DNA of 64,000 nt from Bisporella sp. PMI_857 (Eukaryota; Ascomycota; Leotiomycetes; Helotiales; Helotiaceae), in NCBI GenBank assembly GCA_021307315.1, contig JAJSPD010000026.1, forward strand, positions 558,001 through 622,000, written 5' to 3'. The number at the start of each line of letters is the position of its first letter. Within the stretch, counting starts at the first letter, position 1. Positions 11,601 through 21,219 of this stretch are shown one piece after another. The notes beneath the pieces are model-generated. The model saw only the letters and a program-made list of their open reading frames with translations. It was not told the DNA's origin and did not search any database. The position numbers and the translations under genes were made by a program.

Positions 11601-12159
11601 CTTGTACATGCATCTGATGTGTTGCCGTCCTTATGCCTCTTTCAATCTTACTCGGACCCTTCTTACTTCCAAATGGGTTTGTCAGGCTCACTCTATTGTC
11701 CCGTATCAAGGTTAGCTCAAGGTCACCCGAAGGCGCTGGTCCGATTGGAGCTGGAGCGGGAGGCGCATTCGTGTTTACATCCTCAAACTCAATCTCTTCA
11801 TCATCCTCTTCACTGTCATCGTCGCTAAGGTTCTGCCTCTTGGTTGCCTTAATTGGTACATCTTCGAAATCGTCGGAGTCGGAGAGGGAGGAGAGCGAGC
11901 TTCCGTCATCATCGATGTCCAGCAGAGACTTCTTGTTTGAGGTGTTGCCTCCTGATCTTATGCCGGCATCCAGGTCGTCGAAGAGGGTCTTCTTCCTTGG
12001 CGTATGGATCGCTTGTTTTACTGTCGCCTTTTCTTTCTCTGTTCCTTTGCCTCTCCCCTTGACCCCAGTGCTCGCTTTTGGCTTCTTGGGAGTAGGTTCG
12101 GATGGGCCAGCTTCTGGAGAAGAAGAGCGCAAGCGTTTCCTAGGGAGAAAAGGAGGCAT
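8677..12159 (-). CDS. rad4: DNA-damage recognition protein Rad4/XPC
   Basis: Single exon, 1160 aa from the preferred start 'MPPFLPRKR' at 12159; an in-frame ATG at 12222 would add 21 residues that do not look conserved. Rad4/XPC with Rad23 recognises helix-distorting lesions and starts global nucleotide-excision repair in the nucleus. Residue numbers here count from the longer frame. A basic and acidic N-terminal tail is followed by a split transglutaminase-like domain ('HQMHVQALMWHNHTRNHWLC' near 202, 'LFTGLLRAIGIEARMV' near 381, 'YDQDLLFPHYWTEA' near 520). The beta-hairpin domains follow, BHD1 from about 681 ('YKTSTEFVLERHFKREEALR') and BHD3 at about 800-870 with 'GVIPKNNFGNIDLYV' and 'LPEGAAHIP'. 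The C-terminal tail has an AT-hook-like 'KKRGRPPGPPKK' (about 1046) and acidic/basic repeats. Identification is strong; long opposite-strand frames over it are shadows. Confidence 0.95.
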   Translation of the reverse strand: MPPFLPRKRLRSSSPEAGPSEPTPKKPKASTGVKGRGKGTEKEKATVKQAIHTPRKKTLFDDLDAGIRSGGNTSNKKSLLDIDDDGSSLSSLSDSDDFEDVPIKATKRQNLSDDDSEEDDEEIEFEDVNTNAPPAPAPIGPAPSGDLELTLIRDNRVSLTNPFGSKKGPSKIERGIRTATHQMHVQALMWHNHTRNHWLCDKELQDILVEALPKSVVNEVESWRRNSGLPLGEEEGPTSSSKGKGKGKTVNGKADYPRSQRDWGRPAERSEKGEANRSRGDPLHKLLKNLQIYWKQRFRITAPGLRKVGYMSLEKLDGEIKSFNNDPHNPELHGEKIANLDEFKEHAQKMEGSRDVGAQLFTGLLRAIGIEARMVANLQPLGFGWSQHEEAFERNPRKLKKKSPATMAEDTSDDENATEGGGPTPKSIKKPKPRAITKTKTLTKSAAKDSTRRASRGNGKEDAPVELTDSDEEAAAASDSDSVIDVTPAKQRVLPSLPYDQDLLFPHYWTEALSPVTNMYTSVDAMVLHIVANEPKFLEMFEPRGGKSDKAKQVTSYIIGHSPDGSAKDVTTRYLKRHMWPGRTKGNRLGVEKVPIYNRNGKVKRYEEYDWFRTVMSAYSRGTKKCPRTEVDDHEEATDLKAVKPEKREVVEGKETLQSYKTSTEFVLERHFKREEALRPGAEHVKTFTMKGKGEESVEEKVYLRKDVVSCKSQETWHKEGRAPILGEEPLKRVPYRVATTNRRRELAEAEHASGEKPLQGLYSWDQTDWIIPPPIENGVIPKNNFGNIDLYVDSMLPEGAAHIPRRGTVKICKRLGIDYAEAVTGFEFGHRMAVPIINGVVIAEEHCDAVMEEWEKEEIERVRKEDEKRTKTALTTWKKFLMGMRIIERVREEYGDELDNNPDVLNPYISKKAQNTDRQLEVQARIMAKRDEEMAGGFLPAGHEYGEPYEHHGPSFFPIINEDEDDQGGGFVVEEHDEPTKPSITQAYATTQALESSRTKKTSNADEDIEMEKAELAEVVPQAKKRGRPPGPPKKAIQQTAKSVKGKMPAKRALPQKTPQLKVNGKSKRKAEVKDSEEEDEGQDSSSVLSDFESSSELGIESEPESEPEAIPQKTARKAPRRRATLPTQPKKTPRRTATKNQGLRSRYFDHDDLDDDDG

Positions 12160-12801
12160 CTCGACACATGTTAGGGCTCTGATGGCGTTGGAGATGAATT
12201 GTGGAAGGCAGCCCGGCAGCACTTGGTGGACGCGACTATGACCTGTCGCGAAGTCACGTTTTTTCTTTCTTCCTTGTGTATCACGTCATCAATTTACTAG
12301 CGTCAGGCACATTTGTCAAGGGTATGGGTATTGGCCGCCCCCATTGAATCTTGAATGCCCTTCTTGCGGTTTTACAGTGATAGATGCCAGCAGCTGTATA
12401 CTAATAACAAGCCAACAACCCAATCACCAGTAGGCGAATCTTCTATTGTTAGCTTCTGTGGTTGAACTTCATGCTTATCTTAAAGTCTATATGCTTCTCT
12501 CCATCTAAGCACCCTCATTTAAAGCAACTTAATCTTTTCTGCCCGCTAACCTTGCCTCCCCTTAAAAAGAGTCCGCCTTGGTCTCAGCATCGTCGCCTAA
12601 TATATAAATCTATTATATTTGTATAACGCTAGCCGGGATAGGCTTGGTCGAGGTTTGATTCCACTCCGCATTCTCCAAGCGCAAACCGTCAGCGCGTCTA
12701 ACGCCTCTCTATATCGCGTGGTATGCAATGATTATGTATCCTGCTGGTAGCAGCTGCTTCCTCTCTTGCTGTCATTTCTATATCCTTCATATTGGATCTG
12801 C
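12160..12801. other. intergenic region
   Basis: Holds the rad4 promoter and the 3' end of the phosphatase gene. A B-box-like 'GGTTTGATTCC' at about 12652 was examined as a tRNA remnant, but no A box or acceptor stem is present. Nothing else recognised. Confidence 0.45.
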
Positions 12802-13602
12802 TCAATCTTTCACTCTACTCGGAGGGCCATCGGTCACCGCAACGGGATGTCCATGTTTCTTCCTCCAATCTCTGACTCCGATATCAAACGCAGCTCTATT
12901 GACGCCATCTCTCACCTTCATATCGTCAGCCCAGCCAAATGCGATATTCTGCTTCTTTACTTACAAGATGCATATGAACACCTAGGGTTTCCACGTTTTT
13001 GTTCCGTGACTCGTCGTCGAAGAATAACATTTCCTCATACCTCAGCCCAGTAGCCTTCTGTAGCTTGTTGAAGTGGGTGATCTTGTTCCCAGGATATATC
13101 TCCATACTAGGCCAGAAGCATGTCAGCACGCCTGTCTATGATGGACCGAGACCTCGGCATGCAAAACCATTCAAATATCTCCTTTGAGTACTTACTGGTC
13201 GAAAAAGTCGATCGATTTCTTCCTCTTCCCCTCTCCAGCGGGGATCTGTAGCAACCTCAACATCTCCTTCCCCAAGTCCGGGGCATGAGTCCTCGACGCT
13301 GCGCCGACCAAAATTCCATGTTCTCGTAGGGAGTATAGGATCGAGGGGACTTCGGCGAAGAAGGCGTAGCTCTCGCCCAAGCGATCCTTGACATGCTCAT
13401 GTCCAGATGATGCCTTGATCGGCGGTGTGACGTGCGTGTCGACCCAGAATGGCCATAATGTATAATCAAGGTCGAATACAATAAGCTTGGGGAGAGGGAG
13501 AGAATCTGTAAGTGTTGATGGGGTGGGGATGATGGAAGTGTCAGTTGATGAAGGCAGTGGTGGCGGCGCTTCATTCGGCGCTTTGCTCAGCTTCTTTGGC
13601 AT
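12802..13602 (-). CDS. magnesium-dependent phosphatase-1 (MDP-1) family, HAD superfamily
   Basis: Three exons, 13602-13196, 13106-12965 and 12915-12802, give 220 aa with both introns phase-consistent. HAD motif I is 'VFDLDYTLWPFWVDTH', with D44 as expected nucleophile and D46 as acid/base. Motif II lies in 'VGAASRTHAPDLGKEML', and motif III/IV in 'EIYPGNKITHF' and 'EMLFFDDESRN'. The tail reads 'LGVHMHL' joined to 'VRDGVNRAAFDIGVRDWRK'. These blocks match eukaryotic MDP-1, a small Mg-dependent phosphatase proposed to act on protein phosphotyrosine or on glycated-sugar phosphates. The N-terminal 35 residues are Pro/Ser/Thr-rich and not conserved. The physiological substrate in fungi is uncertain. 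Confidence 0.92.
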
Positions 13603-14249
13603 GTTGAGCAGAAGGAGGAATAGAATTAAGTAAGATATTGTAGAAATGCGGGTTGGGGGGGTTGTCGTTACGATAATCTTGAGTTATCAATTACTGAAAT
13701 GATAATTATATTTACTGTAGGTGTAGGTGTACGGGTAGCTTTCCTTTTGCACAGTGATTAGAAATGATTGATGACGGTGTTTGTGGATAAAACCACTTAA
13801 ACATTTAATTGGGGAGGGGGAGGGGGCTAGAGGGGAGCCAGAGGGGCGAGGGGCCTTCCTTGTAGTGATGTGTACAGGGACCTTTGTTAGGGGACAGTTA
13901 TGGGTTTTGGAGGGGGCATTACAGTAAAGGAAAAAAAAAAAATTGTTTACCGAGTGTCAAGTTTGTATGGATCCGGTGGATGAAAAGTAAGTTGGTGGAA
14001 CTCTGACCCTCTGACCCTCTCACCTCCCCCCCCCCCCCCCCCCCCAACAAAGTCATCTCTCTCTCTCTGCTCTTTGACTCATACAAACAATCTTCTTTCC
14101 TTCGTCTTCTTTTCCGTTAGACTGTAGATCTACTCTCTAAAATATAAAATAAAAAACATACTCTCAAAACATTCCAAAAAAAAAAAATCTACAGCACATC
14201 CATCATCTTTCGCACGTCATTCCCACCAATAGCCCGTTCCATTATTCGT
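13603..14249. promoter_or_regulatory. intergenic promoter region with homopolymer and CT tracts
   Basis: Lies between the divergent phosphatase and acetyltransferase genes. It holds an A run near 13931, a C run of about 20 at 14027-14046, a (CT)n stretch at about 14058-14070 and an A run near 14176. CT-rich tracts directly upstream of start codons are common in fungal core promoters. The C run may be length-variable or a sequencing weak point. Confidence 0.5.
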
Positions 14250-14981
14250 TTGAAGCTCCAAACGGCGCATAATCAGGGCTCGTCTTCCTCACCGCAACAT
14301 TTAACAGCAACAAGTGGGAACTTCATTCAAATGAGGCAGACGTCGACTACTTACACAATCGCATCTGCCAACGACAACCCATTCGACATGATGGATGGTC
14401 TCTCCATTCTCGCCCTAGCAGCCGAGACTGTCCAGCGATCCGAAGCAAACAAACAGCTCCAACAACCAGAGTTTACCATCCGCAGAGGTCGCCTGGCAAG
14501 CGATATCTCTCTCTTAGGCCCTATCGAACGATCGGCTGCCGAAATTTTCCGGACCGTCAACCTCGATGCGCTGGTGGATTTCACGACAGTCAGCAGATTT
14601 GACCGCACCCGCATGATCGACGCCGGCCATCTCTGGGTGGTTGTCAACAGATGGGATGAACCGGTGGGATTTGTCGCTGGTCAGGATATCGGCGGAAACT
14701 TTCATATCGTCGAGCTTTCGGTCGCACAACCATATCAGGGTAGAGGTTTTGGCAAGGTGCTAATCGCGCAAATGATGGACGACCTCAGACGAGAAGGATA
14801 CAAAGCCATCACGTTAACGACATTCCGAAATATTCCTTGGAATGGCCCATTATTCAGAAGACTGGGCTTTATGGAGGTGGATTTGGGAGAGATGGGACCC
14901 GACTACCTGAAAATATGGCAACATGAGGCTGCCCTGGGGCTGGATATGAACCAGAGGTGTGTCATGGGCAGAATGCTTTAA
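14250..14981 (+). CDS. GNAT-family N-acetyltransferase
   Basis: Intronless, 243 aa. The acetyl-CoA pyrophosphate-binding motif A is 'VELSVAQPYQGRGFGKVLI', with Q-x-x-G-x-G/A as Q163-GRGFG. It is preceded by the beta4 strand 'PVGFVAGQDIGGNFHIVELSV' and followed by 'LRREGYKAITLTTFRNIPWNGPLFRRLGF', the usual motif B with an aromatic-rich end. Substrate is unknown. Family members of this size acetylate small amines, aminoglycoside-like molecules or protein N-termini. The first 75 residues are not conserved-looking; an internal ATG at 14331 is an alternative start. Confidence 0.85.
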   Translation: MKLQTAHNQGSSSSPQHLTATSGNFIQMRQTSTTYTIASANDNPFDMMDGLSILALAAETVQRSEANKQLQQPEFTIRRGRLASDISLLGPIERSAAEIFRTVNLDALVDFTTVSRFDRTRMIDAGHLWVVVNRWDEPVGFVAGQDIGGNFHIVELSVAQPYQGRGFGKVLIAQMMDDLRREGYKAITLTTFRNIPWNGPLFRRLGFMEVDLGEMGPDYLKIWQHEAALGLDMNQRCVMGRML

Positions 14982-16421
14982 GGGCTGGAGTCACGAGGAT
15001 TGACAGCTGTATCACCACTGTTGTAATATTTTATTGTGCCCCAAATTGACGGAAATCGGCCAGGATCAACAATACCAGGTTGGGAGTCGAACAAGTGCCG
15101 GGATAAGCGGATCTTTTGGACGGAGTTAAAAGGATAATGCGTCAAAAGCGATGGAGTTTTGCAACTCAGATAATTTCTTCCAGAGGTTAGGGCAGCTCAA
15201 AATGATTACTTTGGAGTCTACAAGGGAAGAGTACATTGGGGAAGAAAAGATGAGTTGAAGAGAGAGGTGGCGCCAGGCTTCACAAACGGCAGAACGCGTG
15301 TGTGTCGTTCATAGTTGAAGTGTCAGGCACAAAAGCGACACTTTTTCTATAGAATTTGAATATTTTATGCCTCTAGCCACATGGCATATTGAAATGGGGC
15401 AAGTGCGGCGACCCGTCGAAATATGCGGCATTGTCTGGATCGGTCTATTTTCGCGGATGGCTACACCTCTTTGCTTCGAGTTTGAGATTGCACAGGTGTT
15501 GCACATGGGGTCGCAGCGAAGGAATTAAGGTAATGAGCTTCTAGGCTAACGCTGGGTAGGATACCCTATAACCCACAATTGTACATAGTAGGGCATGTCG
15601 TACCATTATGTAAGATGATTATAGGAAAAATGGTGCATCTTATCTTTTCGTGAAGCTATCCCTGCTATGTTCGCTGGGTCTTTTCGTCACTCACTGCCCA
15701 GATATTCGAAATAGGCCCGTGGTGACCGCTAATAGGCCCTTGAGTTACATTGCAACAAGGAATTAATACTTCTTGATGGGCATGTCAGCCACCCCAGCAT
15801 CCTTTTCCTGGTATTCCGAGTATTCCACCGCGCCAATATCGGAGCACAACTGCCGTGATGGGATGTCAAATCCCCTATCGGGAGCCTGCACCACCACATG
15901 TTGCTTTCCATGCAGATGCGCATGCATTATGTAGACGTATTTTGGAGCGGATAATAAACCCTTACCATCTCCATGTCAGCAGTGGCTGCGAGAACAACAC
16001 TTTTGGGCCGATATCACCTGGGATCCAATAACAATGAGCCGATTGTTGAGCATACCAAGATACTTGCTATCTGCGTGGAGATGCTATAAGTGGGATCTTC
16101 CTTTCCTGGTAAGTTCTTCACCCTAGTGCTTCAATATATATGCTCTTATCCACAAAATTTTTCTACCCCAGGTTTGCCTCATGCAAGATATCTCTTTCCG
16201 CTTTACACTTTTTTTGACGACCTTTTGTGCGTTTGTCCTCCCCACAACCCTTCGACCACCAACCTACCTGAAGTCTGGCTTGACTAAGAAATGCCTAAAC
16301 CATAGCCGTCTTGTTTTAAACAACATTCAACATCCCTTTTCAAATTCCCGTGCTCCCTCTGTCTCCCTCTCTCTCCCTCTTTCCTTTGTTTCGAACCCAA
16401 CATCTACCGCGTTCACTTACA
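14982..16421. other. intergenic region
   Basis: No supported gene. The final 200 bases before 16422 are CT-rich ('ctccctctgtctccctctctctccctctttcc'-type composition at 16350-16385), consistent with the core promoter and 5' UTR of the permease gene. Confidence 0.45.
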
Positions 16422-18487
16422 ATGGACGAAAAGAAACTACAAGGTTCCTCAGATTCGGAGATCGGTGACCAAGGGCGGCTGGTTCTCAATGAGACTGGCC
16501 ATGTTCAGGAACTTGATCGGCAATTTTCCCTGCTGTCCATATGCTCAGTTGGGATCGTAACTGGAAATGCCTGGGCGGGTATGTATTTGATTGCCCGTAT
16601 GATCTGGCAGGGTAATGATTGTGGTAGCTCTGGGTGGGAGTATCGTGGTGGCTATTTAGTAGGTGGGAATCTCGACATTAGGAAACAAGTGCTGATAACT
16701 GCGCAGTAATGGCGGACCGCCAGGTAAGGATCTCGGAAATACCCACTGAATATCAATATGTCACGACCCGTCGAAGATATATTCTTCGTCTTCGATTTTT
16801 AACACATGGAATGCCACTATATTGTAAGCGGAAAGCTCTCAAGCTACATATACTAATCTCAGCATATTCTAGGTGTGATTTATGAGTTTATCGTTGTCTC
16901 CTTCTTCTATTGGCTTGTTGCTGCATCCCTCGCTGTAAGAGGGCTCTATGTGTTTCTGTTAAGCACAACTAAGCTCTACACAGGAACTCGCATCTTCAAT
17001 GCCCAGCAGTGCTGGAGTCTATCACTGGGCATCAATTACGCCGGGGCCAAAGTATGGCCGAGTCATAGGTTGGTTTGCTGGCTGGTGGAACACATTTGCT
17101 GTACAGAGCACTTCTCTTCATTCGCATATCAAGATGGCTGATTCATTTAGTGGATCTCTGCCACAGCAACTATGTCAAGTATTTGTTCCAACATTGCAGT
17201 GGCTATGTATGGGCTTTACCATCCCGGCTACACGCCTGAGCGGTGGCATATCTTCATCGGATATCTTATTACTACTTGGATAGCTTGCTGTATTGTTCTG
17301 TTTTGGCATTATGGGCTCCCACTACTCAACAACATTGGTAAGTCTACTCCAAAAGAACTTTTCCTTCTAATTGATGCCTATTCCTTTCTGTACAAGCAGC
17401 CATTCGTTTCTGACAATATGCAGGCCTTTTCTTTATCCTTGGTGGTGTCCTTATCACCGTCCTTGTCTGTGCTGTCATGCCCTCGCAAACTGGTGCTGGG
17501 TATGCGACTTCATCCTTCGTATGGAGAGACTGGGTCAACGAGACCGGGTATTCATCTAACTCCTTCGTTTTCCTGATGGGTATGCTGAACGGGGCGTACG
17601 CCATCGGCGTCCCCGACTGCGTTTCGCATCTCTGCGAGGAGCTTCCTAATCCAAAACGAAACATCCCTAAAGCCATTGCAGCACAAATGATAATCGGCTT
17701 CCTAACTACAGTAGCATACATGATAGCCATATTCTACGCCATCACTGATCTTGACGATGTCTTTGCTGCTTCTTATTTTCCACTCGCGAAAATTTATCAA
17801 CAGGCTACGAGGAGTAATGCTGGCACAATTGGACTACTGCTCATCATTTTCATTCCGATCTTTTGCACGACTATAGGGTCGTACATCACTGCAGGCAGGT
17901 GCATCTGGACCCTAGCCCGCGATGACGCCATACCATTCTCCCACTATCTCAAACGTATATCTCCTCGTTGGGGCAATCCTTTCAATGCCACACTTGTATG
18001 TGGCATCTTCTCCACGATTCTAGGAGCTGTCTATGTTGGCTCCTCAACAGCTTTTAATGCGTTTATCGGCTCTTCCGTCGTTCTCACAACCCTCTCGTAC
18101 CTAGCCGCCATCTTGCCGTTCGTCTTCACGCAGCGGTTCAAATTTGCCTCCTTCCCACTCTCTGAAGCAGGGGCAGTAGCCAAAGGAAATGGGATGCAGC
18201 CAGGTCCTTTCCAGATGAACCATGTGGTCGGTTATGTGGTCAATATAGTGGCAAGTGCGTACATTATGGTGTTTGTTGTGATATTCTGCTTCCCATTCAC
18301 AAAGCATTTTGATGCTGTGAGCATGAATTACGCAAGCGCTATTATGGGCGGGATGAGTTTGATGGCGCTAGTGTGGTGGGTTGTGGGGAGTGAAGGGTAT
18401 GTTGGGCCACAGGCTGTGGTTAGTGGTGTTGGAAATGTGATTATTGGTGAAGATGTGCCTAGAGAAAATGCATTACGGGGGACTTAA
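16422..18487 (+). CDS. APC-family permease, choline/GABA transporter type
   Basis: Seven exons: 16422-16578, 16628-16658, 16707-16723, 16873-16934, 16984-17100, 17151-17337 and 17424-18487. They give 544 aa with every phase matching. The protein is a 12-helix amino acid/polyamine/choline permease of the plasma membrane. Diagnostic stretches are 'GNAWAALGGSIVVAIYNGGPPGVIYEF' split over four exons, 'ELASSMPSSAGVYHWASITPGPKYGR', 'GWFAGWWNTFAWI', 'CEELPNPKRNIPKAI' and 'RCIWTLARDDAIPFSHYL'. These fit fungal Hnm1/Uga4-like transporters; choline, GABA or related amines are the likely cargo, but I cannot choose between them. Exons 2 and 3 are only 31 and 17 nt. The start ATG is the one giving 'MDEKKLQGSSDSE'; an upstream in-frame ATG at 16350 sits in the CT-rich leader and is less likely. 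Confidence 0.92.
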
Positions 18488-19004
18488 GCAGCGGCTTACA
18501 GTGGACTTTCTATGATTATATATTTTGAGACCTGGGATATTTAGCTGTTTATTGACAGCCGTCAGAGACTCGAGAAATCGTCAGGTTCTCTCTTTCCTAA
18601 AATGGTTATTTTATACGCAGACATTTCTGCGGTTTCGCCAACCTTTTAACACCCGGTCGTTGCTCCGTAAGTTGATTCTTTCCTAATTGGTATATTAGAC
18701 TGCATTATCAAAGAACTAGATTTCAAACCAACCAAAGTGAGTACGCGATTTTATGGTTCGGTCTGGCTTACAATCATTTCCCAAACAAGCACAAGAAAAT
18801 AGAAAAGCAAACAGGCTGAAAATGCTGATATAATTTACTTGTCGTAAAAAGAGCGTGCAATGTATATACCCAAACTCCATACCACGTCAACGTGGTACGA
18901 GATCGCTATTCAGATCCCTGATCCGAAGGCCTAAACTCCACGCTACCAGCCAGTATAAAGACAGAAATCTGCTTCAAAACCTCGACAAAGTTCCCCAAAA
19001 AAGT
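18488..19004. other. 3' intergenic spacer
   Basis: Spacer between the convergent permease and polysaccharide-lyase genes. No coding signal seen. Confidence 0.5.
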
Positions 19005-19883
19005 CTAATGCTCTACCCTGATACCAAAGAAATGGATCTCGGACTCTGCCTCTCCTTGAACATAGTTTCCAGCCTTGAAGTAGCTATCCAAGGCACCCAG
19101 CTTATTCGGGAAGCCTCCCGTCTCCGGGTACCTCTTCCCGTTGATTTCCACGTACAGCACGTCGTTCTCATAGGCGATCATGTATGTGAACTTGGTGCCA
19201 ACGGGGATCTTGACCAGATTGTGGCGTATCTGGTTTCCGCCCTCTTTTGTCTGCCCGACTCCAAACGTCAGCTGTCCCGCCGAGTTGTAGTAGAGCTCTG
19301 CGACCGGCTTGACCGAGAGCTTGTCGTCGATGTGGATCTGGCCCACGCAGACGCCTTTTGTGTCGCTGGCCTTCACGGCCTGGAGGGTCGCGTAGAGCCG
19401 GTTCTTGGGCTTTTTGGGGCTCCAGCTGCGAGGATTGCTCTCGCGGAACTCGGTGCGGCAGTGTTTGCTGTTGGGCGTGTGGACGCACCCCGAGCTCGCG
19501 GGGGGGACCTTCATCACTACTACGTTGCCTTCCATGAAATAGTACTCTTTTTTCGGGTCTTGATACGTTGCGAGCTTAGAGCCGGGGATCGTTTGTGGTT
19601 TCCCAGGTGAGCCGATGGGTAGCTGGAGCGACCATTTCTCAAACTGAAAGCCGCTGATTGGTCCGGCGTCGCCTTTGGATGTGCTTCCGGAGGACGCTTT
19701 GTTTGAGGTCTTGCCTGAATCAGAATCACCTGTTGAGTCTTTTGTGGACTTCTTTGACGAAACATCGGTGGTCGATGCATCTCCATCATCAGCCTTAGAT
19801 GATGTGCCGCCTGAACCAGATTTCGCAGGGACAGCCAGTGCCAGAGGTGCGAGGAGCAGCAAGTGAAAAAGAGTCGACTTCAT
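19005..19883 (-). CDS. secreted polysaccharide lyase family 7 (alginate lyase 2 fold)
   Basis: Intronless, 292 aa. A signal peptide (residues 1-17, 'MKSTLFHLLLLAPLALA') is followed by a Ser/Thr/Lys/Asp-rich low-complexity linker to about residue 75 and the catalytic jelly-roll. PL7 hallmarks are present in order: 'RTEFRE' (143-148, family consensus RTELRE), 'QIH' (182-184) and 'YFKAGNYVQ' (268-276). They supply the Arg, Gln, His and Tyr used in beta-elimination. PL7 enzymes cleave alginate or related glucuronan-type polymers outside the cell. Two Cys pairs could form disulfides (C133/C142 near the active site). The exact substrate in a terrestrial fungus is uncertain. The long charged linker is unusual for a single-domain lyase and may tether the protein to the wall. 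Confidence 0.92.
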   Translation of the reverse strand: MKSTLFHLLLLAPLALAVPAKSGSGGTSSKADDGDASTTDVSSKKSTKDSTGDSDSGKTSNKASSGSTSKGDAGPISGFQFEKWSLQLPIGSPGKPQTIPGSKLATYQDPKKEYYFMEGNVVVMKVPPASSGCVHTPNSKHCRTEFRESNPRSWSPKKPKNRLYATLQAVKASDTKGVCVGQIHIDDKLSVKPVAELYYNSAGQLTFGVGQTKEGGNQIRHNLVKIPVGTKFTYMIAYENDVLYVEINGKRYPETGGFPNKLGALDSYFKAGNYVQGEAESEIHFFGIRVEH

Positions 19884-21219
19884 AATGCCGTAAAGAGACT
19901 TCAGGGAATAGAATGTGATAAAACTGAGATGAAATGGAGAGAGTGTGTGAAGTCAAGTCGTGATGGTCGATAGCCTATCGATGTAAAATACAAACTATTA
20001 TATATAATAGACGAAAAGATTGCGAAAAAATGTTGAGACCTGGATTTTCCGGATTGAGTCCAATGAAACTACTGGCACGAGGGATGAACAGGAATACCTA
20101 AACTCCTTGAAGGTACTAATACAATAAGCATGGCTAGCATTTGCTGAGAAAGTTTGTCTCATAGCCAAATAAAACAATCAATGCAGACGCACGTAATAGA
20201 CTTGGGTTTATAGGAAGGAGGAACGATAATCCTTTCCTTCTCAAGCCTGACAGTTCCAAAGAAAAATATGAGTCACGTGATAAGCATTTTAAATCCTCGA
20301 GACTCGGACAACGGCAATGTTGCTAGGGCTGCAAAACCCTTGATGCTGGGATTTATGACTGATCAGATCTCAATGAAGCAAGCCGGGTATTGAACGCAAG
20401 CGTGCTTCCTCCTACTCTGATCCGTCACTGAGGTAAGATCCATTCCTTGGGGGTTAAGTAATCAAGCTTGAGGCTACTTCCTTGGCTGTGGAAGGATTAT
20501 GCATACAATCGTGAGCCTGAGTAATGACTTGCCCCATATTTCCTTTGATATTGAGTCAAGGACTCAGCCTAAGGATCACATTTCAACATGCTACGACCTG
20601 TGGAAGAGGTGCTAAGGAAGATTGGGCAAATGTGGCTGTTTTAGCACATACGCCAGAAGTTGATGCTCAGGGATAAGGTTATTTAAGCGAGCCAACCCTA
20701 AAGCAACTCCCTGTATCGGTCCATTCAGCATTTGAAGTGGCACTCACAGCCTGGTTCTCAATCTGCACAAAATATAAAACCATCGTTTGGACAACCATTT
20801 ATGATCATGATTTCCTTGAAATGTTATCAGAAATTATGTGTGCTGTCCAAATTGAAGGCACTATGAGGGCCTGCCTACGGCTATGAATAATCACCGCAGG
20901 ATGAGAGCTGTCCGCTCATCCTTCCGCTGCGCAATCAAAGATCACATCCTAGGGATGGACACCTTACTGTAAACAGGCAATCTTCAACTGGAGCGTCTTC
21001 TCACAAACCTCACAGTAATTGCTGTGTTTAAGTGCCTTTCAAGATGGGCATTTCCACCTTGGTCATCGATATTGCCATTATCACGTGACCATACACGCTC
21101 TCTCACATACTATATCTTGTATTCAACCATATTAGAAGCTCTCACAGCAAGATTTTTAAACTGGGTTCGACAAAAGGGGTATCATATTCATAAAGCCATG
21201 AGCTACTATAGGCTAGAAG
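19884..21219. other. intergenic region
   Basis: About 1.3 kb without a supported gene. The first 150 bases form the promoter side of the lyase gene, including a 'tattatatataat' run near 19996-20008. The rest shows no recognisable coding or repeat structure. Confidence 0.45.

Noticed and set aside
12645..12670. Possible tRNA gene from a B-box-like GGTTTGATTCC
   Set aside because: No matching A box, acceptor stem or anticodon arm could be folded in the upstream AT-rich sequence.
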